The translations under genes were made by a program, and so were the position numbers. A stretch of DNA of 64,000 nucleotides, taken from Shewanella sp. CG12_big_fil_rev_8_21_14_0_65_47_15. Lineage in GTDB: Bacteria > Pseudomonadota > Gammaproteobacteria > Enterobacterales > Shewanellaceae. Location: assembly GCF_002783505.1 (NCBI RefSeq), contig NZ_PFGL01000017.1, positions 1-64,000 on the forward strand, written 5' to 3'. Shown piece after piece: positions 1 to 9,027 of the stretch (position 1 is the first letter of the stretch; each line of letters opens with the position of its first letter). The notes beneath the pieces are model-generated. The model searched no databases. It was not told where the DNA came from and saw only the letters and a list, made by a program, of their open reading frames with translations.

Positions 1-1153
1 CATCAATCACGTTACCGGTCACTTCGGGGCTGTCTTCAACAATGCTGCGCACTTCGTTGGCGTCGGTGAAGTCATCGTTCACTGGGGTGACGGTGATGGT
101 CAGAGTTGCAGTTGAGCCAGTGTTTGTTGTGTAAGTTATAACGGGGACTTGGCCATTCCAGTTTTCATTAGGGGTAAAGCTGTAAGAACCATCGGCATTA
201 AGAATTAAGCTGCCGCCCTCGAGTTCAACTGTGGTGCCTGCGGTAAAGGTATTGCCATTCACGGTGAAGCTGGCAACGGAAAGGTCGCTGTCGATATCGC
301 TGTCATTATCGAGCACGTTACCAGTGGCAACGGTATCTTCTTCCACGGTATTGGTGTCGTTAACCAATACAGACGGAGCATCCACTGGCGTGACATTGAT
401 AGTTAACGTGGCCGTTGATCCTGTGTTTGTCGTGTAGGTGACGACAGGGACTTGACCATTCCAATTTTCATTAGGGGTGAAGGTGTAAGAACCATCGGCA
501 TTGAGGACTAAAATACCGCCGTCTAAGGTTACTTGAGTGCCTGCGGTAAAGGAGGTGCCATCGATCTCAAAGCTTACAACCGTCAGTAGAGTATCGATAT
601 CGCTGTCGTTAGCGAGCACATTACCAGTGGCAATGGTATCTTCCGCAACAGTGTTTGTGTCATTAACTAATAGAGAAGGTGAGTCTGTTGCAATTGTTTG
701 TTCTGGTGTCGGAGTGGCTGCATCTGTCAACGGTTGACCTGCGGTTGAATAACCAGAGGTAGCGAGTGCTTCTGAACCATCACGGGCCAGTGACACGTAA
801 CCGGAATTACCATCACTAGCTGGGGCATTACCCGCTGCGGTCTCTGGTAAGTTCTGGGTTGGATCTTCACCAGATGCTATAAGATCTTGTAATGCTTGGA
901 TTTCATCTAAGGCTGCTTCACTTGCCGTGTTGGGGACGGCTGCGGCTGTAGCGTTCGGAGCAACCTCATTAGATAGCTTAGTGCCATCATCGAAGGTTAT
1001 CTCGTATGTCGCGTTTTCCCCTATATGGAGAACTGCACCTTTCGGGAGTAGCTCGCCATCCTTAGCGGGTTGATTTGTACCATTAACTTCGACGCTGATT
1101 TGCCCTTTAACAAGCTTGAGCATACCGTTTTTTGATGTAATGACCGATCCCAT
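1..1153 (-). CDS. bpfA: Giant repeat adhesin, BpfA/LapA type (N-terminal part)
   Basis: The frame is open from ATG at 1151-1153 to the window edge, giving 384 residues; the C-terminus lies outside. Residues 1-120 look like the retention module of LapA-family adhesins. They include the tetrapeptide TAAG at residues 105-108 (codons at 841-830), the type of site cut by the periplasmic protease LapG. From about residue 150 the protein is tandem Ig/VCBS-like repeats of about 101 residues (motifs VNDTNTV, GNVL.NDSDID, NADGSY.FTPNENWNGQ); the DNA repeats with a period of about 303 bp. Such proteins are secreted by a type I system, held in the outer membrane and released when c-di-GMP falls. There is no signal peptide, as expected for type I secretion. 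Position beside hemY fits Shewanella bpfA, but the identity rests on recognition, not on a search. Confidence 0.8.
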   Translation of the reverse strand, partial: MGSVITSKNGMLKLVKGQISVEVNGTNQPAKDGELLPKGAVLHIGENATYEITFDDGTKLSNEVAPNATAAAVPNTASEAALDEIQALQDLIASGEDPTQNLPETAAGNAPASDGNSGYVSLARDGSEALATSGYSTAGQPLTDAATPTPEQTIATDSPSLLVNDTNTVAEDTIATGNVLANDSDIDTLLTVVSFEIDGTSFTAGTQVTLDGGILVLNADGSYTFTPNENWNGQVPVVTYTTNTGSTATLTINVTPVDAPSVLVNDTNTVEEDTVATGNVLDNDSDIDSDLSVASFTVNGNTFTAGTTVELEGGSLILNADGSYSFTPNENWNGQVPVITYTTNTGSTATLTITVTPVNDDFTDANEVRSIVEDSPEVTGNVID

Positions 1154-1588
1154 AATAAGCTCCCAACAGCCCAACTGTGTTAATCCGAAGACGCACAAAT
1201 TCAACAAATATGTTGAATCGTGATACAAGTGGTGAAATTTTAGCTGGGGAAACGTGTTAAGTCAATTTTTTGACGCGGCTGTATTGCTTGCTATGACTGG
1301 ATTTTATCGGGTGCGGAACGTAAAACTGACATTTTTTAGGGAGCTAACTAGATGTAGTGCCTTAATTGATAAAATTAACGCTATTTAGTGTATACGATCT
1401 CTATATGTAAACATATTTATAACAAAACAATCTTGGCGTGTGGGTGAAAATTTTATTAAGGAGTAAAAATTTGTAGGCAGGGAGTGTCCCGTGATGGGGA
1501 AACAGATCACTTTGTAGTGATGTTATTATGGTGAAACGCCGTAATCTGCTTGCACACATCACGGCGTCTATTTATTGAGTTTATAGAG
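1154..1588. other. Intergenic region between hemY and the adhesin
   Basis: These 435 bp are AT-rich and contain no plausible gene. They must carry the adhesin promoter, but I could not place -35 and -10 boxes with confidence. Near the hemY end are two stem-loops: ACGCCGT (1536-1542) with ACGGCGT (1561-1567), and ATCACT-TTGT-AGTGAT (1506-1521). Neither is followed by a good T-run on the minus strand, so termination of the hem operon here is only possible. Confidence 0.5.
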
Positions 1589-2755
1589 CTACAAATTAAC
1601 CGCTTGACGATAACTTTGATTGGCGTGACCTTGCTCGCCTAATTGTTCTTGGATCCGGGCTAATGCCAACCAAGAATCCTTAGTAGGTTGAAGTCTGCAC
1701 ACATTTTGCCAACAGCTTTTGGCTTCTTTCATATCCCGCGTTTGCTGATATAGTTTGGCGAGACACATCTGGTAGTCGGCATTACTCTCATGGGTCACTT
1801 CATGTTTCAGTAACTGTTTGCGAATTTCAGTATCTTGGGCAGTGGCAATTTCAGGAATTGTCACTAAAAGTGCTGACTCGGGGGACGTTCGTAACTTTTT
1901 AGATAACAGTTTCAGCGCTTGATCTTTGCGATTAAAGCGGCACAAACCCATGGCATAAATAGCTAGAAACTCAGATTGATTGCGTTCACTACGAGATAAC
2001 CACTGCCAGCATTGTTCTAAGGCTTCTTCACCTTTAATCGTTGCGGCCTTGAGTAAGGCACAGTGGGTTGCTAACTCGAGTTCATTTAATTGACTATCCT
2101 CTAGGATCTGGCGTTTCCTTAAAATAGGTAGCAATAGCTTGAGTGCCTCCCAATCCTCTTGGGCCCGGTATAACTCAAAGGCGAGTTTAAGCAATGGCGC
2201 TTTACTCTTACTGGTCGGGGCTAATTTATCCAGCTCGACGCGGGCTAAGGCCAATTCCCCTTGTTTTAAGAGGTATCGAGTGCGAGTGGTTGCGACGGCA
2301 TTCGCGGCAAGGGGTTGCGCTGCTGCACGATCAAGATATTGATCTCGCTCGGCTATTTTTTGTTGATACTGAGCCGCACGGGCCGCTGCCAGTAAGTTAA
2401 GCGCAGGAAGTTCGCCGTTGTCGGCGCCTTTGATCATGGCGCGTTCGGCCGCTGGCCAATCTTCTTCAGCCAGAGCCAGAGCCCCCATTAAGGTATGCTT
2501 CTTGGCAGAGCGGCGGCGCCAGTGGTAAGGAATAAAACGACTGCGTAGCACCAGATTGATGGCGCTAATCACTAGCCACTCGAATACTTGGAATACGGCA
2601 TAAAATACAATTAAGGCAATGATCCCAAAGATTAAGCTGGTCTCAATCTGGTAGTCACCCGCTGCTATATAGACGTAACCTGTATTACCAACCAACCAAG
2701 GGCTGATACAGAGCCCTATTAGCACAATCCCTAAGTAAATTAATATTTTGATCAT
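1589..2755 (-). CDS. hemY: HemY, TPR protein of the haem biosynthesis operon
   Basis: This 388-residue protein has two N-terminal membrane segments (about residues 3-25 and 40-65), then a cytoplasmic helical region of tetratricopeptide type (LALAEEDWPAAERAM, LLAAARAAQ, LAKLYQQTRDMKEAKSCW). Length and layout match the HemY family encoded at the end of gammaproteobacterial hemCDXY operons. Its role in haem biosynthesis is inferred from linkage; it is not the Bacillus protoporphyrinogen oxidase of the same name. The ATG overlaps the hemX stop in an ATGA arrangement, which suggests translational coupling. It is the last gene of the operon. Confidence 0.9.
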   Translation of the reverse strand: MIKILIYLGIVLIGLCISPWLVGNTGYVYIAAGDYQIETSLIFGIIALIVFYAVFQVFEWLVISAINLVLRSRFIPYHWRRRSAKKHTLMGALALAEEDWPAAERAMIKGADNGELPALNLLAAARAAQYQQKIAERDQYLDRAAAQPLAANAVATTRTRYLLKQGELALARVELDKLAPTSKSKAPLLKLAFELYRAQEDWEALKLLLPILRKRQILEDSQLNELELATHCALLKAATIKGEEALEQCWQWLSRSERNQSEFLAIYAMGLCRFNRKDQALKLLSKKLRTSPESALLVTIPEIATAQDTEIRKQLLKHEVTHESNADYQMCLAKLYQQTRDMKEAKSCWQNVCRLQPTKDSWLALARIQEQLGEQGHANQSYRQAVNL

Positions 2756-3933
2756 AGTGACGCATCCTCTGATGAGGTCAGCTCACCATAGCTAGTCAGC
2801 TGTAATAACAGAGGTTTAGCTGTAAAGGATTTCAGGGTAATAGGATCAAGTTCTAAGGTCGCTAATTTATCGATTTCGGCGATGGCCTCAGCTGTCTTGT
2901 GATCTTGCATATCAAAGTAGGTTTGGATCCATTTTCGCGCCATCATCAATGATTGGTGATAAGCCGCTCTGTCATAGCGATATAACGCAAGTTGCGATTG
3001 CAGCAGTTTATGGCGAATATTTTCAACCAGATACCATTGCTGTTCCGGTGCGAGTAAAGCGGGCGCATCGGCGGTTTTGTGGCGTATGGTAATAAAGTCT
3101 TGGGTTAATGCTTTCCACGTTTTACCCAGATTGCTCTGCCAATCATTCAAATCCCCAGTAATAGTTGTATCTTCTGGGGTATCGGCTTCTGCATCGGTGC
3201 GATTCAGCGGCAGTTTATCGAGTTGTTCAATTAAGGCATCGAGGGCCAATACATTGCCATCAATATCTGTGGTTTTAATGCTGGCCGTGGCGGCGATATC
3301 TTTCGCCAGTGCTTTCCGAATCGGCAGTAACGCTGGATTGTTCATGGCGGCGATGGTTTCATCCGCCGACTTTAATAGATCGGTGGCGGTGCGGGGATCT
3401 TTTTCTAACCAAAGTTTACGGCCCGCCATATTTACTAAATATTCGGCTTCAGAGGCCATCCAATGCGTTGGGCTGCGCTGGGCAAGTTTATTGACCCTGT
3501 CCTGCAGTTGATTTTGATCTTCTGCTAATTTTGTCAATTCTTGGTAAGTCTTAGCATCATTCAGTTGCTGCTGCTCAAGCTGGCCAATACGTTGATTTGG
3601 CTGCAATAGCGCTTGCTGTAATTGGTCCTGAAGGGCGATATTTTTTGCATCCTGCGCTAGCAGTTGTTGTTGCATTTGTTGGTACAGCATAAAACCGCCA
3701 CCAAGGGTACAAGCGGTTAAACCCAGCGCTAATAACACCCCAAAGCGAATCGCCCACGAGCTTCTATTGGAGGCTGGCGTTTGGCTCGGCGTGCTTGAAG
3801 CTGTGGCTTTGGCTGTTTGGGATTCAGTGGATGACGCTGATGTTGCGGACATGTCATCGGTCGTTTCCGGTGACACAATAATAGCGGTAGCCTCGGATTC
3901 CGGGCTCTTTGCGTCGTGCTTGTTGTTATCCAT
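2752..3933 (-). CDS. hemX: HemX, membrane protein of the haem operon
   Basis: This 393-residue protein has a Ser/Thr/Ala-rich cytoplasmic N-terminus (about 1-58), one transmembrane helix (about 60-84, FGVLLALGLTACTLGGGFML) and then a glutamine-rich coiled coil (about 85-135) leading into a periplasmic domain. This is the HemX architecture. The family is often labelled uroporphyrin-III methyltransferase, but no SAM-binding methyltransferase domain is visible, so that enzyme name should not be applied. It lies 60 bp after hemD and overlaps hemY by 4 bp. Its exact function is unknown; a scaffold role is a common suggestion. Confidence 0.88.
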   Translation of the reverse strand: MDNNKHDAKSPESEATAIIVSPETTDDMSATSASSTESQTAKATASSTPSQTPASNRSSWAIRFGVLLALGLTACTLGGGFMLYQQMQQQLLAQDAKNIALQDQLQQALLQPNQRIGQLEQQQLNDAKTYQELTKLAEDQNQLQDRVNKLAQRSPTHWMASEAEYLVNMAGRKLWLEKDPRTATDLLKSADETIAAMNNPALLPIRKALAKDIAATASIKTTDIDGNVLALDALIEQLDKLPLNRTDAEADTPEDTTITGDLNDWQSNLGKTWKALTQDFITIRHKTADAPALLAPEQQWYLVENIRHKLLQSQLALYRYDRAAYHQSLMMARKWIQTYFDMQDHKTAEAIAEIDKLATLELDPITLKSFTAKPLLLQLTSYGELTSSEDASL

Positions 3934-3993
3934 TTAACAGTCCTTGAAAACATGCTACTGCCGAAATTCGAGTAAAATCGGGCTAAATAGCGC

Positions 3994-4734
3994 TTAGAGT
4001 TTAAGGGCGTTTAGCACGGCTTTGCTGTTGGCGGCATTGGCATTGGTGACTTGGGTTATACCAAAGGCGTGAGCTTGAGCTTCTACTCGGTTACTTGGGA
4101 CTATGATATGACATGAGCGCAGCCATGCAAATAGCTCTTTTGGCACTAAATTAATCAGATTATCCAGTACTTCACCGCTGGTCACTACAATAGTATCTAT
4201 CCCGAAGGCTTGCCATTGTAGTGCTAACTGTCGCCCATCGAGTGGCGGGCAGGCCCGTTGATACACTTCCCAATAGTGTACAGTTGCGCCGCGCTCAGTC
4301 AGTTGTTCGGCTAAGGCTTCGCGGCCACCTACGCCACGTATAATAGTGATATTTTTCCCTCGGATTTGTTGCAGCCCAGGCAGAGTCAGTAATCCTTCTG
4401 TTTGCTGACAATCATCTGGGGCTTCGAGTGCCGAAATGCCGAGCTGATCTAATGCTTCCCAAGTCGCATGTCCTACGGCGAAGTATTGAGCTTGAGGCCA
4501 AGCTTTGGTGTGTGGATCCGCAGTAGTTAAGGCGTTATCCGCAAAAGTCACTGCATTGGCGCTGATGCAGATAATCATATCGGCGTGTGCCAAGGGGTGC
4601 GGAGTATTTAGTGCAATAGGGGGCGTTGCTTCGACACACAGCAGAGGTGTGACCCAATGGGCAATGCCTAGTTCATTCAAGGCATCGACCATGGACTGAT
4701 TGCGCCCCTCGGGGCGCGTCAGTAAGACTTTCAT
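3994..4734 (-). CDS. hemD: Uroporphyrinogen-III synthase
   Basis: HemD closes hydroxymethylbilane to uroporphyrinogen III, inverting ring D. The protein starts [13 protein letters not shown], matching the family N-terminus (E. coli MSILVTRP), so I place the start at 4734. That is 4 nt after the hemC stop and gives 246 residues, the usual length. A longer frame reaches 4779 but overlaps hemC and adds unrelated residues. Family-like stretches include IICISANAV (two-domain hinge region) and [13 protein letters not shown] near the C-terminal domain. The sequence of this family is poorly conserved, so the call leans on the start motif, length and operon position. Confidence 0.92.
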   Translation of the reverse strand: MKVLLTRPEGRNQSMVDALNELGIAHWVTPLLCVEATPPIALNTPHPLAHADMIICISANAVTFADNALTTADPHTKAWPQAQYFAVGHATWEALDQLGISALEAPDDCQQTEGLLTLPGLQQIRGKNITIIRGVGGREALAEQLTERGATVHYWEVYQRACPPLDGRQLALQWQAFGIDTIVVTSGEVLDNLINLVPKELFAWLRSCHIIVPSNRVEAQAHAFGITQVTNANAANSKAVLNALKL

Positions 4735-4738
4735 TGAC

Positions 4739-5671
4739 TTAGGCTTTAGCGTAAACGGCGTCGAGAATGCTTTTTGCACCTTTGCTCAGTAACTCTTCGG
4801 CAAGGGCAACACCTAATTGCGTGGCTTCGGTTTTTGGGCCTGTGATCACGCCTTCGATGATTTCACTGCCATCGGGATTACCGACTAGGCCGCGTAGGGT
4901 CATCTCGTCACCATCTATTTCAGCAAATGCGCCAATCGGCACTTGGCATCCACCTTCGAGGCGAGTGTTCATCGCGCGCTCGGCAATAACACGGTAGCGC
5001 GTTTCTAAATGTTCTAATGGTGCCAGTAGCGCTTTAACACGCTCATCATTGGTGCGGCATTCGATACCCACGGCGCCTTGGCCATTGGCGGGTAAGGATT
5101 CTTCGGCCGAAATAAAGCTGGCAATACGCTCAGATAGTTTCAGGCGAATTAAGCCCGCAGCGGCAAGGATAATGGCATCGTATTCGCCGTTATCTAGCTT
5201 AGCTAAACGTGTTCCCACGTTACCGCGTAAATCTTTGATGATGAGGTCGGGACGTGATGCGCGCAGTTGGCATTGGCGGCGTAGGCTCGAGGTGCCCACG
5301 GTTGCGCCTAGTGGTAATTCGCTGATCGATTTATATAAATTCGACACGAAGGCATCGCGGGGATCTTCACGCTCGCAAATTACCTCAAGACCGAGTCCTT
5401 CAGGAAAATCGACGGGCACGTCTTTCATGGAGTGCACTGCGATATCGGCTTGGTCTTCTAGCATGGCGACTTCGAGTTCTTTGACGAACAAACCTTTACC
5501 ACCTACTTTTGCTAGCGGCGTATCTAAAATCACGTCGCCCTTAGTGCTCATTGGCAGCAACTCCACCACAATACCGAGGTGAATGCGTTCTAATTCGGCT
5601 TTAACAAATTCAGCTTGCCACATGGCCAGCGGACTCTTGCGGGTTGCGATACGTATGCGGTTCTCAGACAT
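4739..5671 (-). CDS. hemC: Porphobilinogen deaminase (hydroxymethylbilane synthase)
   Basis: HemC condenses four porphobilinogens into hydroxymethylbilane in the cytoplasm. The 310-residue protein has the family start [16 protein letters not shown], the catalytic-aspartate segment HSMKDVP (about 80-86), GTSSLRRQ (127-133) and the dipyrromethane-cofactor cysteine Cys242 in [11 protein letters not shown]. It is the first gene of the minus-strand hemCDXY operon and is divergent from cyaA; the shared 206-bp spacer holds the CRP site at 5782-5803, which could also affect hemC. Confidence 0.97.
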   Translation of the reverse strand: MSENRIRIATRKSPLAMWQAEFVKAELERIHLGIVVELLPMSTKGDVILDTPLAKVGGKGLFVKELEVAMLEDQADIAVHSMKDVPVDFPEGLGLEVICEREDPRDAFVSNLYKSISELPLGATVGTSSLRRQCQLRASRPDLIIKDLRGNVGTRLAKLDNGEYDAIILAAAGLIRLKLSERIASFISAEESLPANGQGAVGIECRTNDERVKALLAPLEHLETRYRVIAERAMNTRLEGGCQVPIGAFAEIDGDEMTLRGLVGNPDGSEIIEGVITGPKTEATQLGVALAEELLSKGAKSILDAVYAKA

Positions 5672-5781
5672 GCCTAGCTTCCATCAAAGATCTTAGTTGC
5701 GCCAATGCTAACATTGGCTATTAGTTTATGTAAGGAAGTGATATCGATTCTTTGAAGTTGGCTGTATTCTAAATAGCCGTA

Positions 5782-5803
5782 AAATGTGACGAGCTTCACA
5801 TTT
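5782..5803. promoter_or_regulatory. CRP (cAMP receptor protein) operator, near consensus
   Basis: The core TGTGACGAGCTTCACA (5785-5800) has both TGTGA and TCACA half-sites with the required 6-bp spacer. It is flanked by AAA and TTT to make a 22-bp palindrome. Its centre lies 85 bp before the cyaA ATG. CRP represses cyaA in E. coli, so negative feedback on cAMP synthesis is the natural reading here, but a role at the divergent hemC promoter is also possible. I could not fix the promoter boxes, so activation versus repression is not decided. Confidence 0.85.
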
Positions 5804-5877
5804 AGTTAGTTGCTCGGATTTGCAAAAGTGTTAACATGAGCACACTTCTCATAAGTATTTAAGCGTTGTGTTCTAGG

Positions 5878-8289
5878 ATGGATCAGCAAGGCCTATTTCC
5901 TGATATTGCAGAAAGACTTAATAAGGTTCGCATCGCGCGGGCTTTGGCTTTATTGTCACCGCTACAAAAGCATTTATTCCAGTTAATTCCTTTTTTTATT
6001 CACCAGAACAGCGTTCAGTATCCAGGGTGTCATGCTCCCGATACTCCCTGTGGCATTAAGGAGTATTCAGCGGGTGTGCTCGAGTCGCAGGCCTGTGATG
6101 TTGTCAAGCTACCATTTATAGCCCAAGAGCCTGATGTGTGTGCCTTCGAAGGCGTTTATGCCATGGGCAGTACCGCCAGCTTTGGCCAAAATACCAAGAG
6201 CGATGTCGATGTTTGGTTGGTATATAGTGCCGATTTGTGCGACAGGGACTTAGCCTTAATTCACACTAAAGCCAATAGATTAACCGCCTGGTTTGCCGAA
6301 TATCAATTTGAGGTGAATTTTTACTTAGTGCATTCGCAACAGTTTAGTGGTGGTCTGGGGCGTAATGGATGCCAATCTTCCATGGCACACGAGCACAGTG
6401 GTAGCGCGCAGCATTGGCTGCTGCTGGAGGAGTTTTACCGTAGTCAAATTCGCTTGGCGGGTAAAACTATTGCATGGTGGCCAGATGCTAAATTAAACCC
6501 TGACCTCCTGTATCTTGGAAATGTGCATGAATTACCCGCGAGTGAGTATTTTGGCGCCTCGCTGTGGCAACTCTATAAAGGCCTAAATAAGCCACACAAA
6601 GCCTTGATCAAAGTACTGTTACTCGAGGCGTACGCCAGTGAATATCCCCATTCTCAATTGCTCTGCGATCGTCTGTGGCAAAAAACGCTCGCTGGGGATT
6701 TTTCAACCGCTAATGATGCTTACTACTCAATCTATCAAGTGATTGAGGCCTACTTGTTGCAGCAAAAGGATACCCGTCGTCTCGAGATTGCGCGCCGCTG
6801 TTTTTATTTAAAATGCGGGGTATTTTTAAGCCGGCCAGATCAGGGGAAAGATTGGCGCTACGCCAAATTACAAAAGCTAGTGCAGGATTGGCAATGGCCC
6901 GACAGTTTGATCCGCACCTTAGACGACTGTGAACAGTGGCATAGCGGTCAACTCAATTGGTTTAATGATCAATTGAATGAGTTGTTATTGGCGAGCTATC
7001 AAACCCTATTGCGATTTGCATCGACCCACGAGCTAAATGAGGGGCTGCGTGTCGAAGAACTGGGTATGCTCACCCGCAAATTGCACACCTATTTTACCCA
7101 AGATGAAGATCAAATCTCTAAGCTAAATTTACTCTGGAGTCGTTCCGTTGCCGAATCGGAACTCACTATGGTCTCAAGTAGTCGTGAGAACCGCTATTAC
7201 CTTTACAGGCAAGGGCCCAAGCCACAGAATTTGTTGGGCGAATCTGCCATATGCAAAGGTAAAACACCCTCGGCGTTAATGATTTGGGCTTGCTTAAATG
7301 GGGTTTCTACCCCGGATACGAAATGGTATGAATTAGGCCGGAGCAAGGTGCACTCGAAACGGCTTACCGAGGCCTCTAAGCGACTATTGAATTTTGTCGA
7401 CCATGATTGGCGAGTGTCCAAACGGGACTTATGCCAGCCTTGGCATTTCAGGAAGCTGATCTTCGTACTGAACCTAGACAGTGATCCCACCACTGAATGG
7501 CGCGGGCAGGAGATGGTGGTCGATATGATGAACGCTAACGTATTTTCCCTTGGACGCAAGAAGGAGAATATGCTCGGGGCCTTAGATGCGATATGTCTGA
7601 ATAGTTGGGGTGAGTGGCAATGCCATCGCTTTGAAGGCGAAACCGCGATATTACAAGCCTTAGCTTTTGTCACGCCAGGGTTAAGGCGTGCTACTTTGCC
7701 TGTCGATATGGATGTGATTAGCTGCTCGCAAAAGCTGCGGTCACAACTTAAATTAGCGGTAAAAAACCTGCTCATGCAAACGATGCGTTTATGTCAGCAG
7801 GCACAGCAGTCCAGTACCTTAGTGCAGCCGCTGCAGATTAGTCATACTCGTTATGGAATTTTCTTCAACTCTCTAGGGATGGCGTATCAAGATTTAAGCG
7901 ATGCTAAGTCTTTTTATCAACAGCTATCCCGCAGCCATTTAGTGCAATTACCACGACCAGAACTGGGGAATGATCCTTTTTCGAGTATGCCTAAAGTGGT
8001 TCAGAATTATGCCGCTAAGGGAGCTATCCAATATTTTCTACGTCAAAGGGTGGATAACTTAGATGTATTTATTCTCGATGAAGAAAATCAGCTGAGCCAT
8101 TATGTCCAGGCGGGATCGAACATGGCTGAGTTAGTAAATAAAGTCAGCCATCATTATGTGTTTAGTGAACATTATGCCTCCAGAGCGGGGTTTAACATTC
8201 CGCAGTTTTTCCATCTGGTACGGGTGGCGGGTGAGTTAACAGTGACACCCTTCGGTATCAATGTGAGCGACCAAGACACTGAGTTTTAA
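5878..8289 (+). CDS. cyaA: Class I adenylate cyclase
   Basis: CyaA makes cAMP from ATP, the ligand for CRP. The 803-residue protein has the class I nucleotidyltransferase signature: GS at 97-98 (YAMGSTASFGQ) followed by D109 and D111 in SDVDVW. Other family blocks are EYFGASLWQLYKGLNKPHKA and RLEIARRCFYLK. The rest is the C-terminal regulatory half. I start at ATG 5878 because the N-terminus then lines up with E. coli CyaA (RVDRAL against RIARAL, within one residue). A TTG at 5866 is in frame and would add four residues; neither start has a good ribosome-binding site, which fits the weak translation known for this family. Confidence 0.95.
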   Translation: MDQQGLFPDIAERLNKVRIARALALLSPLQKHLFQLIPFFIHQNSVQYPGCHAPDTPCGIKEYSAGVLESQACDVVKLPFIAQEPDVCAFEGVYAMGSTASFGQNTKSDVDVWLVYSADLCDRDLALIHTKANRLTAWFAEYQFEVNFYLVHSQQFSGGLGRNGCQSSMAHEHSGSAQHWLLLEEFYRSQIRLAGKTIAWWPDAKLNPDLLYLGNVHELPASEYFGASLWQLYKGLNKPHKALIKVLLLEAYASEYPHSQLLCDRLWQKTLAGDFSTANDAYYSIYQVIEAYLLQQKDTRRLEIARRCFYLKCGVFLSRPDQGKDWRYAKLQKLVQDWQWPDSLIRTLDDCEQWHSGQLNWFNDQLNELLLASYQTLLRFASTHELNEGLRVEELGMLTRKLHTYFTQDEDQISKLNLLWSRSVAESELTMVSSSRENRYYLYRQGPKPQNLLGESAICKGKTPSALMIWACLNGVSTPDTKWYELGRSKVHSKRLTEASKRLLNFVDHDWRVSKRDLCQPWHFRKLIFVLNLDSDPTTEWRGQEMVVDMMNANVFSLGRKKENMLGALDAICLNSWGEWQCHRFEGETAILQALAFVTPGLRRATLPVDMDVISCSQKLRSQLKLAVKNLLMQTMRLCQQAQQSSTLVQPLQISHTRYGIFFNSLGMAYQDLSDAKSFYQQLSRSHLVQLPRPELGNDPFSSMPKVVQNYAAKGAIQYFLRQRVDNLDVFILDEENQLSHYVQAGSNMAELVNKVSHHYVFSEHYASRAGFNIPQFFHLVRVAGELTVTPFGINVSDQDTEF

Positions 8290-8306
8290 GCTGGGTTTTG
8301 AACATA

Positions 8307-8340
8307 AATAATGGGAGCCAAGGCTCCCATTATTGTTTTG
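8307..8340 (+). terminator. Terminator after cyaA
   Basis: AATAATGGGAGCC (8307-8319) pairs perfectly with GGCTCCCATTATT (8322-8334), followed by GTTTTG. It sits 18 bp after the cyaA stop, between the convergent cyaA and cyaY genes. Confidence 0.8.
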
Positions 8341-8374
8341 CACTATTATGACTTTGCGCTACGACTGGCTTAGA

Positions 8375-8704
8375 TTAGAAGCTAAGTTTAATGCCGCCTT
8401 GACGTTGGATAGACTCTTGCACAAATGGCATAAACTCACCGCCGTTGCGCCCATCTAGCCATTTCCCATCGACAAAACCGAAGTGATATCCACCAAAACG
8501 GGTAGCTACCCAGATCTCATGCAAAGGTTCTTGTTTATTGATCACAATCTTAGAACCATCCACAAATTCTAATTGCAGTACATTGCCGCTGGCATCGATG
8601 TCGACGTCGGCATCTTGCTCATCAATCGCGGTTTCAATGGCATTCTCTATGGCTTGGAACATGTCATCGGCGAGCTGGTGAAATTCTGTATCTGTCATGG
8701 CCAT
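8375..8704 (-). CDS. cyaY: Frataxin-like iron donor CyaY
   Basis: This 109-residue acidic protein matches bacterial frataxin: [11 protein letters not shown] near the start, the acidic first helix ([17 protein letters not shown]), then [18 protein letters not shown] and ATRFGGYHF. CyaY binds iron and modulates IscS-dependent Fe-S cluster assembly in the cytoplasm. I keep the ATG at 8704 because an AAGGA lies 9 nt upstream; ATG 8698 would match the E. coli start (MNDSEFH) and cannot be excluded. It is convergent with cyaA and divergent from lptM, in the conserved enterobacterial order. Confidence 0.95.
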   Translation of the reverse strand: MAMTDTEFHQLADDMFQAIENAIETAIDEQDADVDIDASGNVLQLEFVDGSKIVINKQEPLHEIWVATRFGGYHFGFVDGKWLDGRNGGEFMPFVQESIQRQGGIKLSF

Positions 8705-8771
8705 GCATTTCTGTCCTTTGCTTTCGTCAAGATGGGTGCGATTATAAGGCCATTAGTCACCAGATGCACAG

Positions 8772-8972
8772 ATGTTGAGAAAAATGAGACTGTTTTTATT
8801 GTTAATGCTTGGTAGCCTATTCATTACGGCATGCGGCCAAAAAGGGCCCCTGTATAAATCACCTGCCGTTGAGGCGAGTCAAGCGCCAAAAGCTGAAGTG
8901 CCTAAGACAGTGCCTGAGGCCGAAAAGATCAACACTGAAATTAACGCCATCGAAGCGGAAAAAACACAATAA
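8772..8972 (+). CDS. lptM: LptM (YifL) small lipoprotein
   Basis: This 66-residue protein has a signal peptide and the lipobox FITAC with Cys21 as the acylated residue. CGQKGPLY follows directly, the signature of LptM/YifL (E. coli CGLKGPLY). The remainder is low-complexity and rich in Ala, Pro, Glu and Lys. LptM assists oxidative maturation of the LptD-LptE lipopolysaccharide translocon in the outer membrane. Its place between cyaY and lysA/dapF is the classical one. Confidence 0.9.
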   Translation: MLRKMRLFLLLMLGSLFITACGQKGPLYKSPAVEASQAPKAEVPKTVPEAEKINTEINAIEAEKTQ

Positions 8973-9027
8973 TCACCGCTCATTAGAATAATCAACACGA
9001 TAACAAAGCGCAGTAAGGAACCGGACA

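Noticed and set aside
231..737. Open frames on the plus strand opposite the adhesin
   Set aside because: They repeat with the adhesin's own 303-bp period and are antisense shadows of its repeats, with no ribosome-binding site.
3077..3511. 144-codon plus-strand frame opposite hemX
   Set aside because: It lies wholly within hemX on the other strand, has low-complexity Ser/Ala content and no recognisable motif.
2752..3933. Annotation of HemX as uroporphyrinogen-III methyltransferase
   Set aside because: No SAM-binding methyltransferase motifs are present; the name comes from transitive annotation.
7203..7775. 190-codon minus-strand frame inside cyaA
   Set aside because: The plus-strand cyaA reading is certain from its motifs; the antisense product resembles nothing and has no start signal.
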